Source: Lepas anatifera
Lineage: Eukaryota; Arthropoda; Thecostraca; Lepadidae
DNA length: 64,000 nt
NCBI GenBank assembly: GCA_034440635.1
Contig: JAOTON010000386.1
Coordinates: 806,001 to 870,000, forward strand
Reading direction: 5' to 3'
In this document: piece after piece, positions 32,280-43,580 of the stretch
Layout of the letters: each line of letters begins with the position of its first letter
Position numbering within the stretch: the stretch's first letter is position 1
The notes under the pieces: model-generated
Databases searched by the model: none
The model's input: the letters and a program-made list of their open reading frames with translations, nothing else
What the model was told of the DNA's origin: nothing
Translations under genes and position numbers: made by a program

Positions 32280-34150
32280 CCTACCATTCCATGCTTCTGC
32301 ACCCCGCCCTCCCTGAAACGAAAACTTTGTTTGTTTTTTCGGTTCTCATCCTTGGGAGTTCTAGCATATCGAGGTCGGTCCCGCGTGTGCTCCAGCAGGA
32401 GATTTTGGAGCGACGCGGAACTGATCGCGACAGTGCACTGCCAGAGTCGTCGGAGAGCAGTCTTTTTATCATTGTATGTCAAGTTTCTTCAGCAGATCAG
32501 GAAACGACGGCTAACCCAGGGATTGGAGGACTGGCGTCACAGGCTCACGTTTGCTCAGTCCCTTTGCGATGCGTGCGCCAAAATTCAAAACTTTCTAGAT
32601 GCGATGTTTTTGAGTGATATTGCAGCCTCCCCATACAGTCATGCAACACTATATATGTGGGAACACGAGGCTTGAACTAGTGGTTTTCTGGTCTCTGGTG
32701 TGATTTTGCAGCTTAAGCGAGGTGAGGGTGCCGTAACAGCTACGAGTTACTTGTGAGACTTGTTTTTCCCAGGCCAGGGCTGAGTCGTCGAAGACACCAA
32801 GGATCATAACATATGATGTTGTTTTGACTAGGCTGTTACCGAACTGGATAGTGAGTTTCGGGTCACACCGGTTCCAACTTGACTTTAAAATGAGAAGCTC
32901 AGTTTGCTTGGGTTTACTTTGAGCCGATTTTGAGTGAACAGGTCGTGAGCTAGTCTTCGAGCACTTTCCACTAGCAATTTTAAGTGGCAGATGTTCCCAG
33001 TATCTGAGTCTAGGAACTGTGCATCATCCGCGTACATGGTAAGCTTGCCCGAAGACAGGTGAGATGCCAGGTCATTTGTAAAGATAAAAAACAACTTTGG
33101 TCCCAAGAGTGAACCCTAGACCACGCCGTGCGTCACTGGCGGTGACCCAGCTCTGCCTCCATGGATCTCTGAAGACCTATTTGACAGCCAGTTCTTGAAC
33201 CAGTGCTGGTCTATACCATACCACCCTAGCTTCTGGAGTAAGCGCGAGTGTTCCATGCTATCAAACGCGCGTGATATGCCAGCCGTTGGGAAGGTAGTGA
33301 CGTATCCTTGGTCCATGCTGTCAGAGATGAAATTAATAATTTCTAGCATTGCTGTTTCAGTTGAATGTCCCGATCTGAAACCGTGCTGGTTTTCGCACAG
33401 TATGTGACTTTTCTCGAGATAGGACGATGGTTAGAGACATACCACCCTCTCGCACAGTTTGCTACAGATGAAAAGTGGCCTGAAGTTCCCGAGATCACTG
33501 CGGTTTACTTTCTAGAGTGGGATCAGTGAGGCCTCCTTCCACTGTGGATGCACCTCTCCAGTACGCAGTGAACAGCTGATGACGTTATGAAGATGCGGAC
33601 CAGTAACTGCGAAAGTTGATCTTAGCATCTGGATTGTAATGCCATCATTTCCACATGCACGTGAGCTGCCCATGCGTTTCAGTGCATTCCATAATTCGGG
33701 AAGAGTGACAAGCTGCACTCCGAAGGCGTCAGAGCAAACTCTCGGAGGTCGTCTCTTAGTTTCACCCCTTGAGGCACAACGGAAAGTGCTACTGCGACAT
33801 CCGTGCCAGTTTCGACAAAATGATGGTTAAGTTTGTTTGCCCAATAACGATCACTGAGATTGAGTGGCTCAGTCTTTGGCTCTGATTTCTTATATGCCAG
33901 GAAGCATATTCTTATATCGCTCCATGTTTTGGAGGAGTCGTTCCGGAAGTTGGCAAAATGCTCGGGGCTGGCCTGGAGCAGAGCTTTTTGATGGCATTTC
34001 TGCACTCACGATAGGCTTTCAGTTTCTGTACGTCTCAACGGTCTCGGTCTCTCGCCTCTCTGGCTTGCTCCAGCCGCGTCATGCACTCCCTCAGAGCTGT
34101 TCATTGTTGTTAAGCCAGGGAGCGGGTGTCTTAACCGCATGGTTTTAAGA
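32280..34150 (-). mobile_element. Jockey-group LINE remnant (ORF2 reverse transcriptase), many frameshifts
   Basis: Read on the minus strand from about 34150 down. A linker segment (33679-34005) leads into the reverse transcriptase fingers (33512-33718: SSRACGNDGITIQMLR, then HPQWKEASLIPL). Motif A is next (33116-33349: SRAFDSMEHSRLLQKLGWYGI), then GPKLFFIFTNDL with motif C YADDAQF (32885-33106), and finally degenerate thumb/C-terminal sequence to about 32280. Several stops and shifts; the motif A aspartate region is damaged. No ORF1, so it is 5'-truncated or disrupted by the neighbouring minisatellites. Clade inferred from motif style. Confidence 0.8.
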
Positions 34151-34289
34151 GGCATGATCTTGCCAATTTGGGGCTGCCATACTTCGTACCAGGCGTTCCA
34201 TTTCTCAGTGATGTTTCATCCTGGTAAACTTGGCTCCAGTCTGCCTCAAGAAGGTCCAGACAGTGGGTGAGGACTCGTGGTTGGTAGTT

Positions 34290-34385
34290 ATGGACTAAGG
34301 GCGGTACGAATCAGGGCGGAAGTGATAAGCTGGGGAAGGGGTGGTATTGGTTAGCCGAGGGCGGCACGAATCTAGGCAAAGTGGC
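34290..34385 (+). repeat. short GGCGGCACGAATCAGGGCGG minisatellite segment
   Basis: Four to five units of the same family as 43581-46480, directly before the next element head. Confidence 0.5.
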
Positions 34386-35930
34386 AGGGACGGCGGATTC
34401 CAGGGTGCAAGTGGTGCAGTTGCACCACTCGATTTTTTTCAAGTGGTGCAAAAGTATCTTTTTGCACCACTTGTTTTGGCTTTGTCCAGGGAGGCGCCCC
34501 CCCCAGGCCTCAGCCGGCGCCCCCGGCCGGTCAGAGAAAATCAAGCCCAATTACCGCCTACCTGAAGAGGTAGGATCCTCTGTGAAAAAGACATTTTCAT
34601 ACATGAATGACGCACCTTGACATCAAAACTGCGCCCTGGAAAGCAAAAGGCGCCCCCCCTTGAGTAAAGGCGCCCCTCTGGATAGCATAGGCGCCCTTGA
34701 AAAGCGTAGGCGCCTCCTGGACAGCTGAGGCGCCTCCGAAGAAGAGAAACGGCGCCCCTAGATATCACATGCGCCCCCTGGTTAGCACAGGCACCCCTTG
34801 ACAGCAAAAGGCGCCCCCCGCAGAGAAAAGGCGCCCCCTGGACAACATAGGCGCCCTTTGATAAGAAAGGCGCCCCCTGGAGAGATAAGAGAGAAACCCC
34901 CTCCCCCTCCCGAGAACAACGGCGGCAGAGACGGCGGATTCCGCAGGACAGGGTGTGCAGTTGCACACCTTGAAAAAATGATGGTGTACAATAGTATATT
35001 TTTGCACACCTGGTTTTGACCTCGTACGGGGAGGCCCTCACGGATTTGGGTGGCACCCCCGGATTTTGCCGGCGCCCCCGGCCGGTCAAGAGAAAATCAG
35101 ACACGTCGCCTGTCTGAAGGGGTAGTACTCTCTGTGTAAAATAAAATACACTTTCAAATATGAATGGCGCCCCCTGACATCAAAGCTGCACCCTGGACAG
35201 CAAAAGGTGCCCACCCCCTTGAGTAAAAGCGCCCCTCTGGATAGCAAAGGCGACCTCTAGACAGCAGAGGCGCCCCTGGACAGAAAAAGGCACCCCCAAT
35301 TGAGGAGTAACGACGCCCCTGAATAGCATAGGCGCCCTCTGGTTAGCACAGGCACTCCTGTACACTAAGAGGCGCCCCCTCCCCCATAGAGCAAAGGCAC
35401 CCCTCTGGATATCATAAGCTCCCTTTAATAGCAATCGTGCTCCCTGGACAGCAGGGGCGCCCTCTGGATAGGATAGGCGCCCCCAAAACAGCAAATACGC
35501 CCTTTGATACCAAAAGCGCCCCATGGACAGAACACACCCTCTGGATAGCATAGGCACCCCTGGACGGCAGAGACGCCCCTAAAGAAGAGCAACGGCACCC
35601 CGGGATAGCATATGCGCCCCTGGTTAGCACAGGCACCCCTGGACAGCAAAAGGCGGCCCCCGCCCCCTGAGTAAAGGATCCGGGTCTCTGGATAGCATAG
35701 GTGCCCCTGGATAGCGCAGGCGCCTCCTGGACAGCAGAGACGCCTCCGAATAAGATCAACGGCGCCCCTTGATATCATATGCACCCCCTGGTTAGCACAG
35801 GCATCCCTGGATAGCAAAAGGTGCCCCCCCCCGAGAGCAAAGGCGCCCCCTCTGGAAAGAATAAGCACCCATGGATAGGAAAGGCGCCCCCTGGAAAGGA
35901 CAGCAGAACATTTTTTAAGGAAAACTCAGT
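34386..35930 (+). mobile_element. CAGRGACGGCGGATTCC element(s) with internal GGCGCCCCTGGATAGCA minisatellite
   Basis: Two successive heads, at 34386 (CAGGGACGGCGGATTCCAGG) and 34926 (CAGAGACGGCGGATTCCGCAGG). Each has the same order: a palindromic module (GTGGTGCAGTTGCACCAC or GGTGTGCAGTTGCACACC), a GTATCTTTTTGCACACC-like block, a CCGGCGCCCCCGGCCGGTCA block, an AGGTAGGATCCTCTGTG-like block, and then a tandem array. The array unit is close to GGCGCCCCTGGATAGCATA (about 20-25 bp), repeated over 34620-34915 and about 35160-35900. No ORF with meaning. The matching right termini are seen only at 43.06 and 43.58 kb. Confidence 0.65.
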
Positions 35931-36400
35931 GGAGGGGGGCGGTGGAGATTTTCTTGTGCTGGCCATTATAATGTCTTCGGGGGATCAAACCCCCATTTGG
36001 AGGGGGCGTCAATAAAATTTAGACGTGCTAGTGTTAAAAATGTCTCCTAATTTTTGTTATTCCATATTCGAAAGATTAGAGATGCTGCCCAGGACTGCGG
36101 GTTTTTTTCAACGGAAAAAGGCCAAACCGGGTTTGCGAAAAGGGCAAAAGGTTCTAATTGTATTTGTACTAAAAAATCTTGTTTTTTTTATAAATTTCGT
36201 CCAAGTTCTTCCCAGTACGGCTGTTGGAGTCTGAGTCTCATTAAAGCCCTCAAGGGACTTGTCACGGAGACCCCGACCCCACCACCCGAACGAGTAACGC
36301 CCACAATGAAGGGTTGATTTAGAAGCCAAAGTTTAACCTCCTACAAAGCACAGGGATGGCCGCCTCGCTCAGATCACCCTCTCATCAGTCAGTTGCCAGC
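35931..36400. other. unannotated interval
   Basis: No recognisable feature. Confidence 0.3.
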
Positions 36401-36540
36401 CGACCTACGTCGGGCAAACGATTGAGCGCCGGAGCGTCTCAGGGGAACCGATCTCAAGCCTGGACATGCACTGCCACTGCATGCTTCTCAGCAGCGGGCC
36501 GGAGCCCGACGCTCTACCAACCGAGCAACCGGGGCGGCCA
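36401..36540 (-). repeat. tRNA-like sequence, probably a SINE head
   Basis: On the minus strand GCCCCGGTTGCTCGGTTGG then TAGAGCG gives a perfect D-arm (GCTC/GAGC). A GGCTTGAGATC word about 65 bp downstream could be a degraded B box. The anticodon arm is not normal and the acceptor stem does not close. Confidence 0.35.
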
Positions 36541-36894
36541 AATGGCCAAATAAATACCACAAAAGCCATATTTGAGGCTAAAACGAACCCTACCGGTGTC
36601 ATAAACCCACAGAAAAAGGACAGAGCACTCTTGTATCACTGCAGTGAACAGTGCACTGTATAAAACTAAATGTTGATAATTTGATATTGACTTGACGATA
36701 TATTTTTAGCACACTGCCCATCTCATAAGAAGGCAGGAGTCCCCTTCCAATCCCGTGTGGCGACCCAATTATTTTATCCACATAACTAAACAATTTGTTA
36801 GCATCATCAATTATCTTGGCCGCACCACTCCCCGCTAACATTTGATATCTTCCTGCTTTTTCTGTGAATTGTTTGCTCTTGAACAGTGACGGAT
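36541..36894. other. unannotated interval
   Basis: A minus-strand ORF of 106 codons (36599-36919) overlaps this interval but has no recognisable motif and ends inside a repeat; I do not call it a gene. Confidence 0.3.
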
Positions 36895-37170
36895 CCATAG
36901 GCAGATCCAGGATTGCCAATCGGAGGGGAGCACCTTCCCGGGGGCGCCATCCGGAGCAGGGGGCGCCACTTTTGACCGGAAAAACCTACCAGGTGGGCGT
37001 AAAATCCTATCGGTGAGCACCGATTTTCGCATCCTGGGGGAGAGTGGGAAGCGCCACTTCAGGCGAGTGCCATCGACCTTTCAGGGGGCGCCGTGACCAT
37101 TTCAGGGGGCGCCGAGGATCGATCGGGGGGCTGCATCTGCCCCTCCCTTTGCCCCCTGGATCCGCGTATG
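36895..37170 (+). repeat. dispersed repeat, copy of 3660-3885
   Basis: Contains GGGGGCGCCACTTTTGAC, ATCCTATCGGTG, CACCGATTTTCGCATCCTGG and a GGATCCGCG edge, the inverse of the block at 3.7 kb. GGGGGCGCC words recur five times. Confidence 0.55.
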
Positions 37171-38165
37171 GGCGGATCTAGAATTTTAGTAAGGTGGGGG
37201 GGAAACGCGGAGCCTCAAAGTGGGCACTTTACCATCAACTTTTCACCCAAAGGGCGCCTATGGTATTCGGTTTTCGGTTGCCGTCATTTTGGTGGATCGT
37301 ATTTTTAACAACGTCCTATCCCACCCTCTCCCAGCCATAAAAGTTTGTACCAGCCAAGCAAGATGCCTATTTGGCGTGATATTTGAAACAATGAATTGCT
37401 AAACAGTTCAGTCCACACTTTTTTCGGCACCTCTTGAAAAATCTGTAACTGCCACTAGGTCATGGAGAAATTCAAGACACTTGGGAAGATGCAACAGCTG
37501 AACATAAAGGTATATATCTGATAATTTTTCTATTAGTGAAGAGGGGTTAAGTTTATTTTAATATCAAATATGATAAGCATCATTTTGCCTTTCCACGTGG
37601 CCAAGATTCGTAAGATAATGGTGAGAGGACATTGAAAATAATCGCAGCGAGTGTGAACCTGGCCTGTGCGCTGTCCAAGAAAATTACCTCAGCGGAAAAG
37701 CTTTAAGTTGTAGGAAACACAAACCGGACTTTAACCCATATTATTAATTGCTCCTAAAAAATAATGTGTGAACCAGATGGCAGACTCAAGGAGATATAAG
37801 GGAAGTTGAAACGTTAAGATAAACACAGAATGAAGTATGAGGGCATTTTCCATCGACCTTTATTTATATTCTTCAATTCATCAGCATGGGAGAATTGCTC
37901 TTGTGCGTGAAAATTCGGAGGTGTTAAGAGAATTTCGGCAGCCATGTGATTGAATGCTGAAATAGATCATGCCATAGGCATGTGTGATTTGTGACATAAA
38001 TGGGCCCTACTAGAATAAAAAGAAAACAGTTTCAACGTGTCCAAGTACTCTCTTGATAAATTGATAACTTTTTTTCGTTTATTGGCTGTAATTTGCGCGT
38101 TTAATGATCATGTGCAGTGTTCAGATCGAAGTGAAAAGACCATTCAGATTGATAAAACGAGTATA
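37171..38165. other. unannotated AT-rich interval
   Basis: No gene, RNA or repeat structure that I can support. Confidence 0.3.
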
Positions 38166-38199
38166 TTTTGTCACTGACCATCCACTTATACCATCAACC

Positions 38200-39640
38200 A
38201 TCGCCTTCAGGTCAAGTTCAGGACTCATTTAAGAGAAGAGGTGAGCGTGCACTGTGCATGCCCAAATCGAGACACAGCCGCCCTCCCGATGGACAGACCG
38301 CGCAGAAATACGTCCTCGTCGCGTTTGATTTCGCGCACGCGTACGACGTAGTGGACCACCACCTGCTACGCGTTCGCCTGCTGTAGATGGGGCTGTCAAA
38401 TTGCACGGTGGCCTGGATTTGGCAGTGACTCCGGGACCGAAGAGTCCAGGTGGAACTAAATGGTGTGCTTTCCAGTGAGCGCATTTTCCGAACTGGCCTG
38501 CCGTAAGGAAGTGTCTTATCGCCAGTTTTATTTTGTATGGGCGGCTCGGCTGGTAGACGCACTCTGCGCGGTTCCCGGATGCTCCCCTACATGTACGCCG
38601 ATGATACGGCGGCTCTCTGCACGGGCAACAACATCCAAGTCGCCAAGGACCGGGCGCAATAAAGCTGCTGCTGGCACCCTCATGAAGTGGACCCGACAGC
38701 ACAAAATGGTGGTATCAGGAGCCAAGATCCAAGTACTGATGATGTCCCAGTGGGCCAGAGACGCCGATCCCTTCAATTTTAAGGTCGACGGGAAGTCTGT
38801 CACTGCTGGAGACACCCTACAGCTACTTGGCGTCACCATCGATCGGCTCCTCCATTTTGGTCCACACTGTAAGAGACTGTGGGAGAAGGTCCACCCCCGC
38901 ATCTCCCACCTACGTCAACTGTCCGGCTGCAACTGGGGGCTGCACGAACAGCACCTCCGAACCGTCGCTACTGGCTACGTGAGAGGAGCGATGGAGTAAG
39001 CGGCCGCAGCGTGGCTCCACGCCACACCGCCATTTCATGTCGAGCTACTGGAACGCAAAATGTGAGCGTCGGCGCGTATCTTCACAGGATGCACCCACTC
39101 CACTCCCAGCCGAGTTAAGACTCCCCGCTTAGCGGCCAGAAGGAGGGTACTCGCGACCCGACTGCTGGTGAAATTCCATACCCTGCCGCCTGAAGACCCC
39201 CTGTGAAGACGTGCGGAGGCGACAGCGCCCTCTCGACTCTCCTCGGTGACCGGGTGGCGGCAGGTGGGCAAAGACATGTGGGATCAAGCAGGCATCTCCC
39301 TCCCCATCGAGTCTTTCCTTCCTCGACGTCTTCCACTGTGGGTATCAGGAGAGTGAGTCACATTTCAACTAGACGTGGGCCCACTGACATCAGGAGCGCC
39401 ACCTGTCCGGAAGAAGCGAGTAGCTCTCCCCCACCTCGCTTCCCTGACTCAATGTGCCACATGGGTGTGGACCGACGGGTCAGTGCACGGAGGGGTCACG
39501 AGCGGGGGAGCTGGGTCTTCATCGAGTCACCAGACAGAGCCCAGCATGAGCTCAGGCGACCAGCAGGCTCGCTCTGCTCGAGTTTTCAGGCTGAGATGGT
39601 AGCCATCCAAACTGCCTGTGTCTTCCTACTGGACTAATCA
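38200..39640 (+). mobile_element. I/Ingi-like LINE remnant: reverse transcriptase and start of RNase H
   Basis: From about 38305 the plus strand reads YVLVAFDFAHAYDVVDHHLL (motif A, D-x4-YD), then ELNGVLSSERIFRTGLPQGS in shifted frame. Motif C YADDTAAL lies at about 38593-38616, and the thumb segment (38640-39000) has VDGKSVTAGDTLQLLGVTID. RNase H begins near 39460 with TWVWTDGSVHGG and FQAEMVAIQTA (D and E positions) and stops at 39636. Several stops and shifts. RNase H after the reverse transcriptase again indicates the I group, but the sequence is clearly different from the 12-19 kb element. Confidence 0.75.
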
Positions 39641-39912
39641 GTGCACACAGAAGATCCAGTCATCTTCAGCATGGCCTGCCAAGGTGACGACGCATTATAG
39701 AAATAAAATGGCTTCAATGTCTGCAGATAAGACAGCGAATCGGTAAAAATCGCAAACTTCCTCACCATCAGCTTAGACACCTGGTCCAAACAGCAAAAAA
39801 ATGGAGTACAGCTCTGAAGTAAAAATGGATCCTTCGTAAGGCAAACTAGAAAACTTCTCAACATCGTCACCAACAAATGCACGTCCTGTGCCATTGTCAC
39901 TTTCTTTTGCAA
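39634..39912 (-). mobile_element. inverted RNase H fragment adjoining the LINE remnant
   Basis: On the minus strand an open frame reads VRKFAIFTDSLSYLQTL, the third catalytic block of RNase H. It should follow the 39460-39636 segment on the plus strand but lies inverted next to it. Either an internal inversion occurred or two insertions abut. Confidence 0.55.
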
Positions 39913-40232
39913 CCGTCTATATAGAAACAGACATGGTTTTCGAACGGCTCCGCAAGCAAGTTCATAAAATACTGGCGCGTCGGTTCAGGAGGCAAATTTT
40001 TGCTTTGTTGGCGTAGGTTGTGTTCGTGTTAAGTGTCGAGATGAGCTATGGTTCAATAACAGCTGCTTCATGTGGTTCGACGAGATTGCTGTCGATACCA
40101 GCCTGTGCCAGCCAGGCACAGACTCTCACTCCCTGGTGACGGGTTGCAAAACGCGAGCCACTGTCTATCTGACTGAGGTAGGCGTCGCCAAAAAAAATGT
40201 TTGGTATGTGGGGCGTGTTGGTGACTTATTTT
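39913..40232. other. unannotated interval
   Basis: No recognisable feature. Confidence 0.3.
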
Positions 40233-40688
40233 AAAGGGAACGTGGCACCTTGGTAAAATCCTGGAATTTTGTGTAATTAGGCGTACTTTTAGCCGAAAAT
40301 AATGAAACCACTCATGATTTCTCTGAAAAATGTACAACAAGCTCCATGTTTTTATTTTTAAAATACTCCTCTAGAAAAATGAATAAATATCTGCCTCTGG
40401 ATGATGTCATGATCTGGCAACCACTACCATACTCGAAACACTTCAAGGGCTTCGATTGGCTGATGCTTATCGTGATGTCAGCATATGTCGTCACACCAGC
40501 AGCTCACAACAATGGCCGCCTGGCGAGAGGTACATGAGAGGTACATTTCGGGTAGGTTTTAGTTTTTTTTTTCTAAGGAAAAATTGAGTTCCAAGACAAA
40601 TGATATATAGAGCACCTGGTTTTCCGATTTGCTTTACAACTTGGCTATCTCAGTTAAAATCACGTTCTAAAGGTGCCACATTCCTTTT
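40233..40688. mobile_element. GGGAAYGTGGCAC MITE, uninterrupted copy
   Basis: 456 bp from AAAGGGAACGTGGCACCTTGG to GGTGCCACATTCCTTTT. Collinear with 28129-29613 minus its insertion, for example ATAAATATCTGCCT then GATGATGTCATGATCTGGCA in both. Serves as the empty-site reference for copy f. Confidence 0.8.
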
Positions 40689-41014
40689 AATGGCTTAATG
40701 CAAAGCGAGTATCTTACTGCGCATTTGTAGCAGTATTTCACTAATTTCCACTAGCATGCTTATTATGGGTGAAGCTTGGAACGCTCCTGTTACTATTCTG
40801 ATAGCGAGATGACGGACATATCGATAATCTTTTTCGCGGACTAAGGAGTGGCCTCATACGCAAGCCCGGTCTGCGACCTGGGATAACCCCCCACCGGCGC
40901 AGGAGAGCCGCATGACAATGTGCTGAAATCAACCATATTTCATTCTCAATGTATCTCTTCATAAGCCTGTAGGTCAGTGCCATCATTCTTTTCTTTGAAT
41001 ATCCCGCAGTCAAC
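40689..41014. other. unannotated interval
   Basis: No recognisable feature. Confidence 0.3.
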
Positions 41015-41080
41015 CCCGGATTCGACCCGCGCACCCCTCATCACGAGACAGGACCTCTAACCACTAGACCACTGCGCCAC
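41015..41080 (-). pseudogene. tRNA-like pseudogene or SINE head
   Basis: On the minus strand GTGGCGCAGTGGTCTAGTGG then TTAGAG gives an A box, and GGGTCGAATCC gives a B box about 30 bp later. The 3' acceptor strand does not pair with GTGGCGC, so it is not a functional tRNA. Confidence 0.45.
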
Positions 41081-42939
41081 ACTGTACCGACTCCCACTAA
41101 CCCTACACCTGTGACCCCTCAGGAGGTCACTGGCCGGTATCACGCAATCAAAACGATGCCGTGATCGTGGCGCCGGGTGTTGTGTTCGTACAGAAAAGGC
41201 ATGGTATAAAGCTGCTTCTAGAAGACGAACCAAACATTAGATTCGCCTAGAATCACTTGTATCGGCGACCCAGGACCCTAAGCTAGCTTTATGCCAAATT
41301 GCATCCACTTCCATTTATTTTGAGGACTTGAAACCATGGTGAGAAGCAAACATGTTCCGAGAAATTTAGCTCCTTGAAATACCCTTTCGGACCAATTACT
41401 CGAAAGCCGTTGGAGATAAGTGGGTAGTGTAAATCAATTGAATGACTGCAATTAATTTTCCTATTCAGCCATGTCAATTCTGAGCTTGTGAATGACATGT
41501 GCTCTGAACCGAAAAGCTGCAAATAAAAGGTTTTCTACTAAAATTATATTTATACATATAAGACAATGAATTTTATTATCACGATATCCATCTCCGAATA
41601 TTATCAGGCGGAAGCAATGTTCTTTCATTATTTGAAATGAAAAGTCAAATCGGCGCATTAGATCGCGAGAGATTAAGATTTAAATGAAATGAGCAAAAAT
41701 GTAGTCCTCCGGCAAAATGGCAAAAACTAGGTCAGAATTTTACGTTTTCCACTGGAAACTATGCCTAAGCACAAGAAAATTGACGTAGCTGCCTCCACGT
41801 GGCTGTCTTTAAACTAATTGAAGCGTGCCTTCTGACATTTCGAGCTTTCAAGTCGGCTGTCAAATTTCAATATCTTTTTGCTTGTACTAGAAATACTGCG
41901 TTTTGGCGTAATAAATATTGTCGGACCAGTTCGAACTTTTTTTCTTAGGTGGCCTTGTTGCTTATTCAAAAGGAGGCAAATTTCAAGTTCGTCGCTTAAG
42001 AAATAAAAATGATAAAAATGCAAAATTGAAAACATTTGTTCCAAAATTTCTCAAAAACTATTTTGAATTTAAATTCGGGGGTCTTAGTTTGGGCGTCTAG
42101 CGTAAAAGGGCAATCACCCTACACAATTGCAGAGCCCTGGTATCAACTGTCAGAACCGCCAAACGGCCAGAATAGAGCCTCTTGAGAAATCTCAATCCGC
42201 TTCGCTCCATGGATTTCGTCATGCGGCTCTGACACAGCCGTACTCGATCTTCGGACGAATAAGTGATCTATACAGCATAAGAAGCTTATAACGTAGCGTA
42301 TAACAATGAGCGTATAACGTGTGCATAACGTATATATAGGCGATAAGCGTATAACGTGTATAGCATGAGAAACATTTCTCTATCTGCACGGTATCTCATC
42401 CTCGTCAACACCTTCAGTATTTTCAGCGTATCGAAACATTTTTTTGCGGAAATCTTTCAGGTGTGGCACATATGAAAGCTTATCGAGTGTGAGCCTGATA
42501 AATCTGGTTTCTGCTACAACGTCGCTCGGATTTCAGCGAATTTACAAAATCGGGTATTCAGTCTCAATGTCTATTATAAAAGTGCATGCACTATGTCTTT
42601 GAACTTGAAAATTTCAGTCCATTGCGTGTGATCCATTGCTGCAATATGTCAAGGCCAAGCTGCAGCCGCCTCTGCGTAGCTGCTGTAGTAGACACTGTCA
42701 CACATATTGTGAAGTCTTAACGAAAAACACGTGACGTATGTTTGCGGGAAGTGTCTGCAATATCATTGGTCATAACTGCAAACAAGGCTATGAATATCGC
42801 AGAATCCTGGGCTATGCTACTCTGTTGCTGATGCCAATCCGATACGACTGAGTTTACGCAAAATCTAAAATACCTATTTTTCGGAATATTAGAAATAAAC
42901 CACCCCAAGTGGCCTCGCACGCCGAGTCCAAAGAGTTTC
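41081..42939. other. unannotated interval
   Basis: AT-rich. A short repeated TATAACGT word (ATAACGTAGCGTATAACAA..., 42285-42360) is the only local structure. No gene recognised. Confidence 0.3.
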
Positions 42940-43066
42940 TGCAGAACGCCATTGGATAGCAAAGGCGCCCCCCAAGAGATGATGGCGCCCCCTGGGGAGG
43001 AAGGCGCCCCCTCCAGAAAATCTTGCACCACTTCTCGAAAATGGAATCCGCCGTCTCTGCAAAGTG
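42940..43066 (+). mobile_element. right end of a CAGRGACGGCGGATTCC element with minisatellite units
   Basis: Three units of the AAGGCGCCCCCT type are followed by GATTTTC-type inverted sequence: AAAATCTTGCACCACTTCTCG then GGAATCCGCCGTCTCTG. This is the inverted repeat of the heads at 34386 and 34926. Confidence 0.6.
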
Positions 43067-43156
43067 GATAAGCCGAGGGCGGGAATGGTGAGTCGTAGGT
43101 AGTAGTTATAAGCTACGGAGAGGGGACACAAATCAGGGCGGAACAGATAAGCTGGG

Positions 43157-43580
43157 ACAGGTACGGTGGATTCCGAGGAGCAGGGTGTGCAGTTGCACAC
43201 CCTGAAAAAATGAGTGTGTGCAAAAGTATCTCTTTGCACACCCGGTTCTGACTTGGTCCGGAGAAGCGCCCCCAAATTTAGGCGGCGCCCCTGGCCTGCC
43301 ACGAAAAAATCTGACCTAAACACCGCCTATCTGAAGAGGTAGGACCCTCTGTGCGAAATAAAAATAGTTTCAAATATGAATGGTTCCCCCTGTCATCAAA
43401 ACCGTCCAATGGAGAGAGCAAATAGACCCAATTTATCCACTCAACTTGGGAAATGATGTCGGTGCCCCCCCCTGCGTGGGCGCCCTAGAGAGCCAAAGGC
43501 GTCCCCCCTGGGTAGGAAGGCGCCCCTCCCGAAAATCTTGCACACCCGCCCGAAAATGGAATCCACCATCTCTGAGCTGG
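43157..43580 (+). mobile_element. short complete copy of the CAGRGACGGCGGATTCC element
   Basis: About 420 bp. Head CAGGTACGGTGGATTCCGAG, palindrome GGTGTGCAGTTGCACACC, the AGGTAGGACCCTCTGTG block, only three or four minisatellite units, and right terminus GGAATCCACCATCTCTG. It shows the minimal structure of the family, with few array units between two inverted ends. Confidence 0.65.

Noticed and set aside
36599..36919. 106-codon minus-strand ORF
   Set aside because: No recognisable motif, no splice context, and its start lies in a dispersed repeat.
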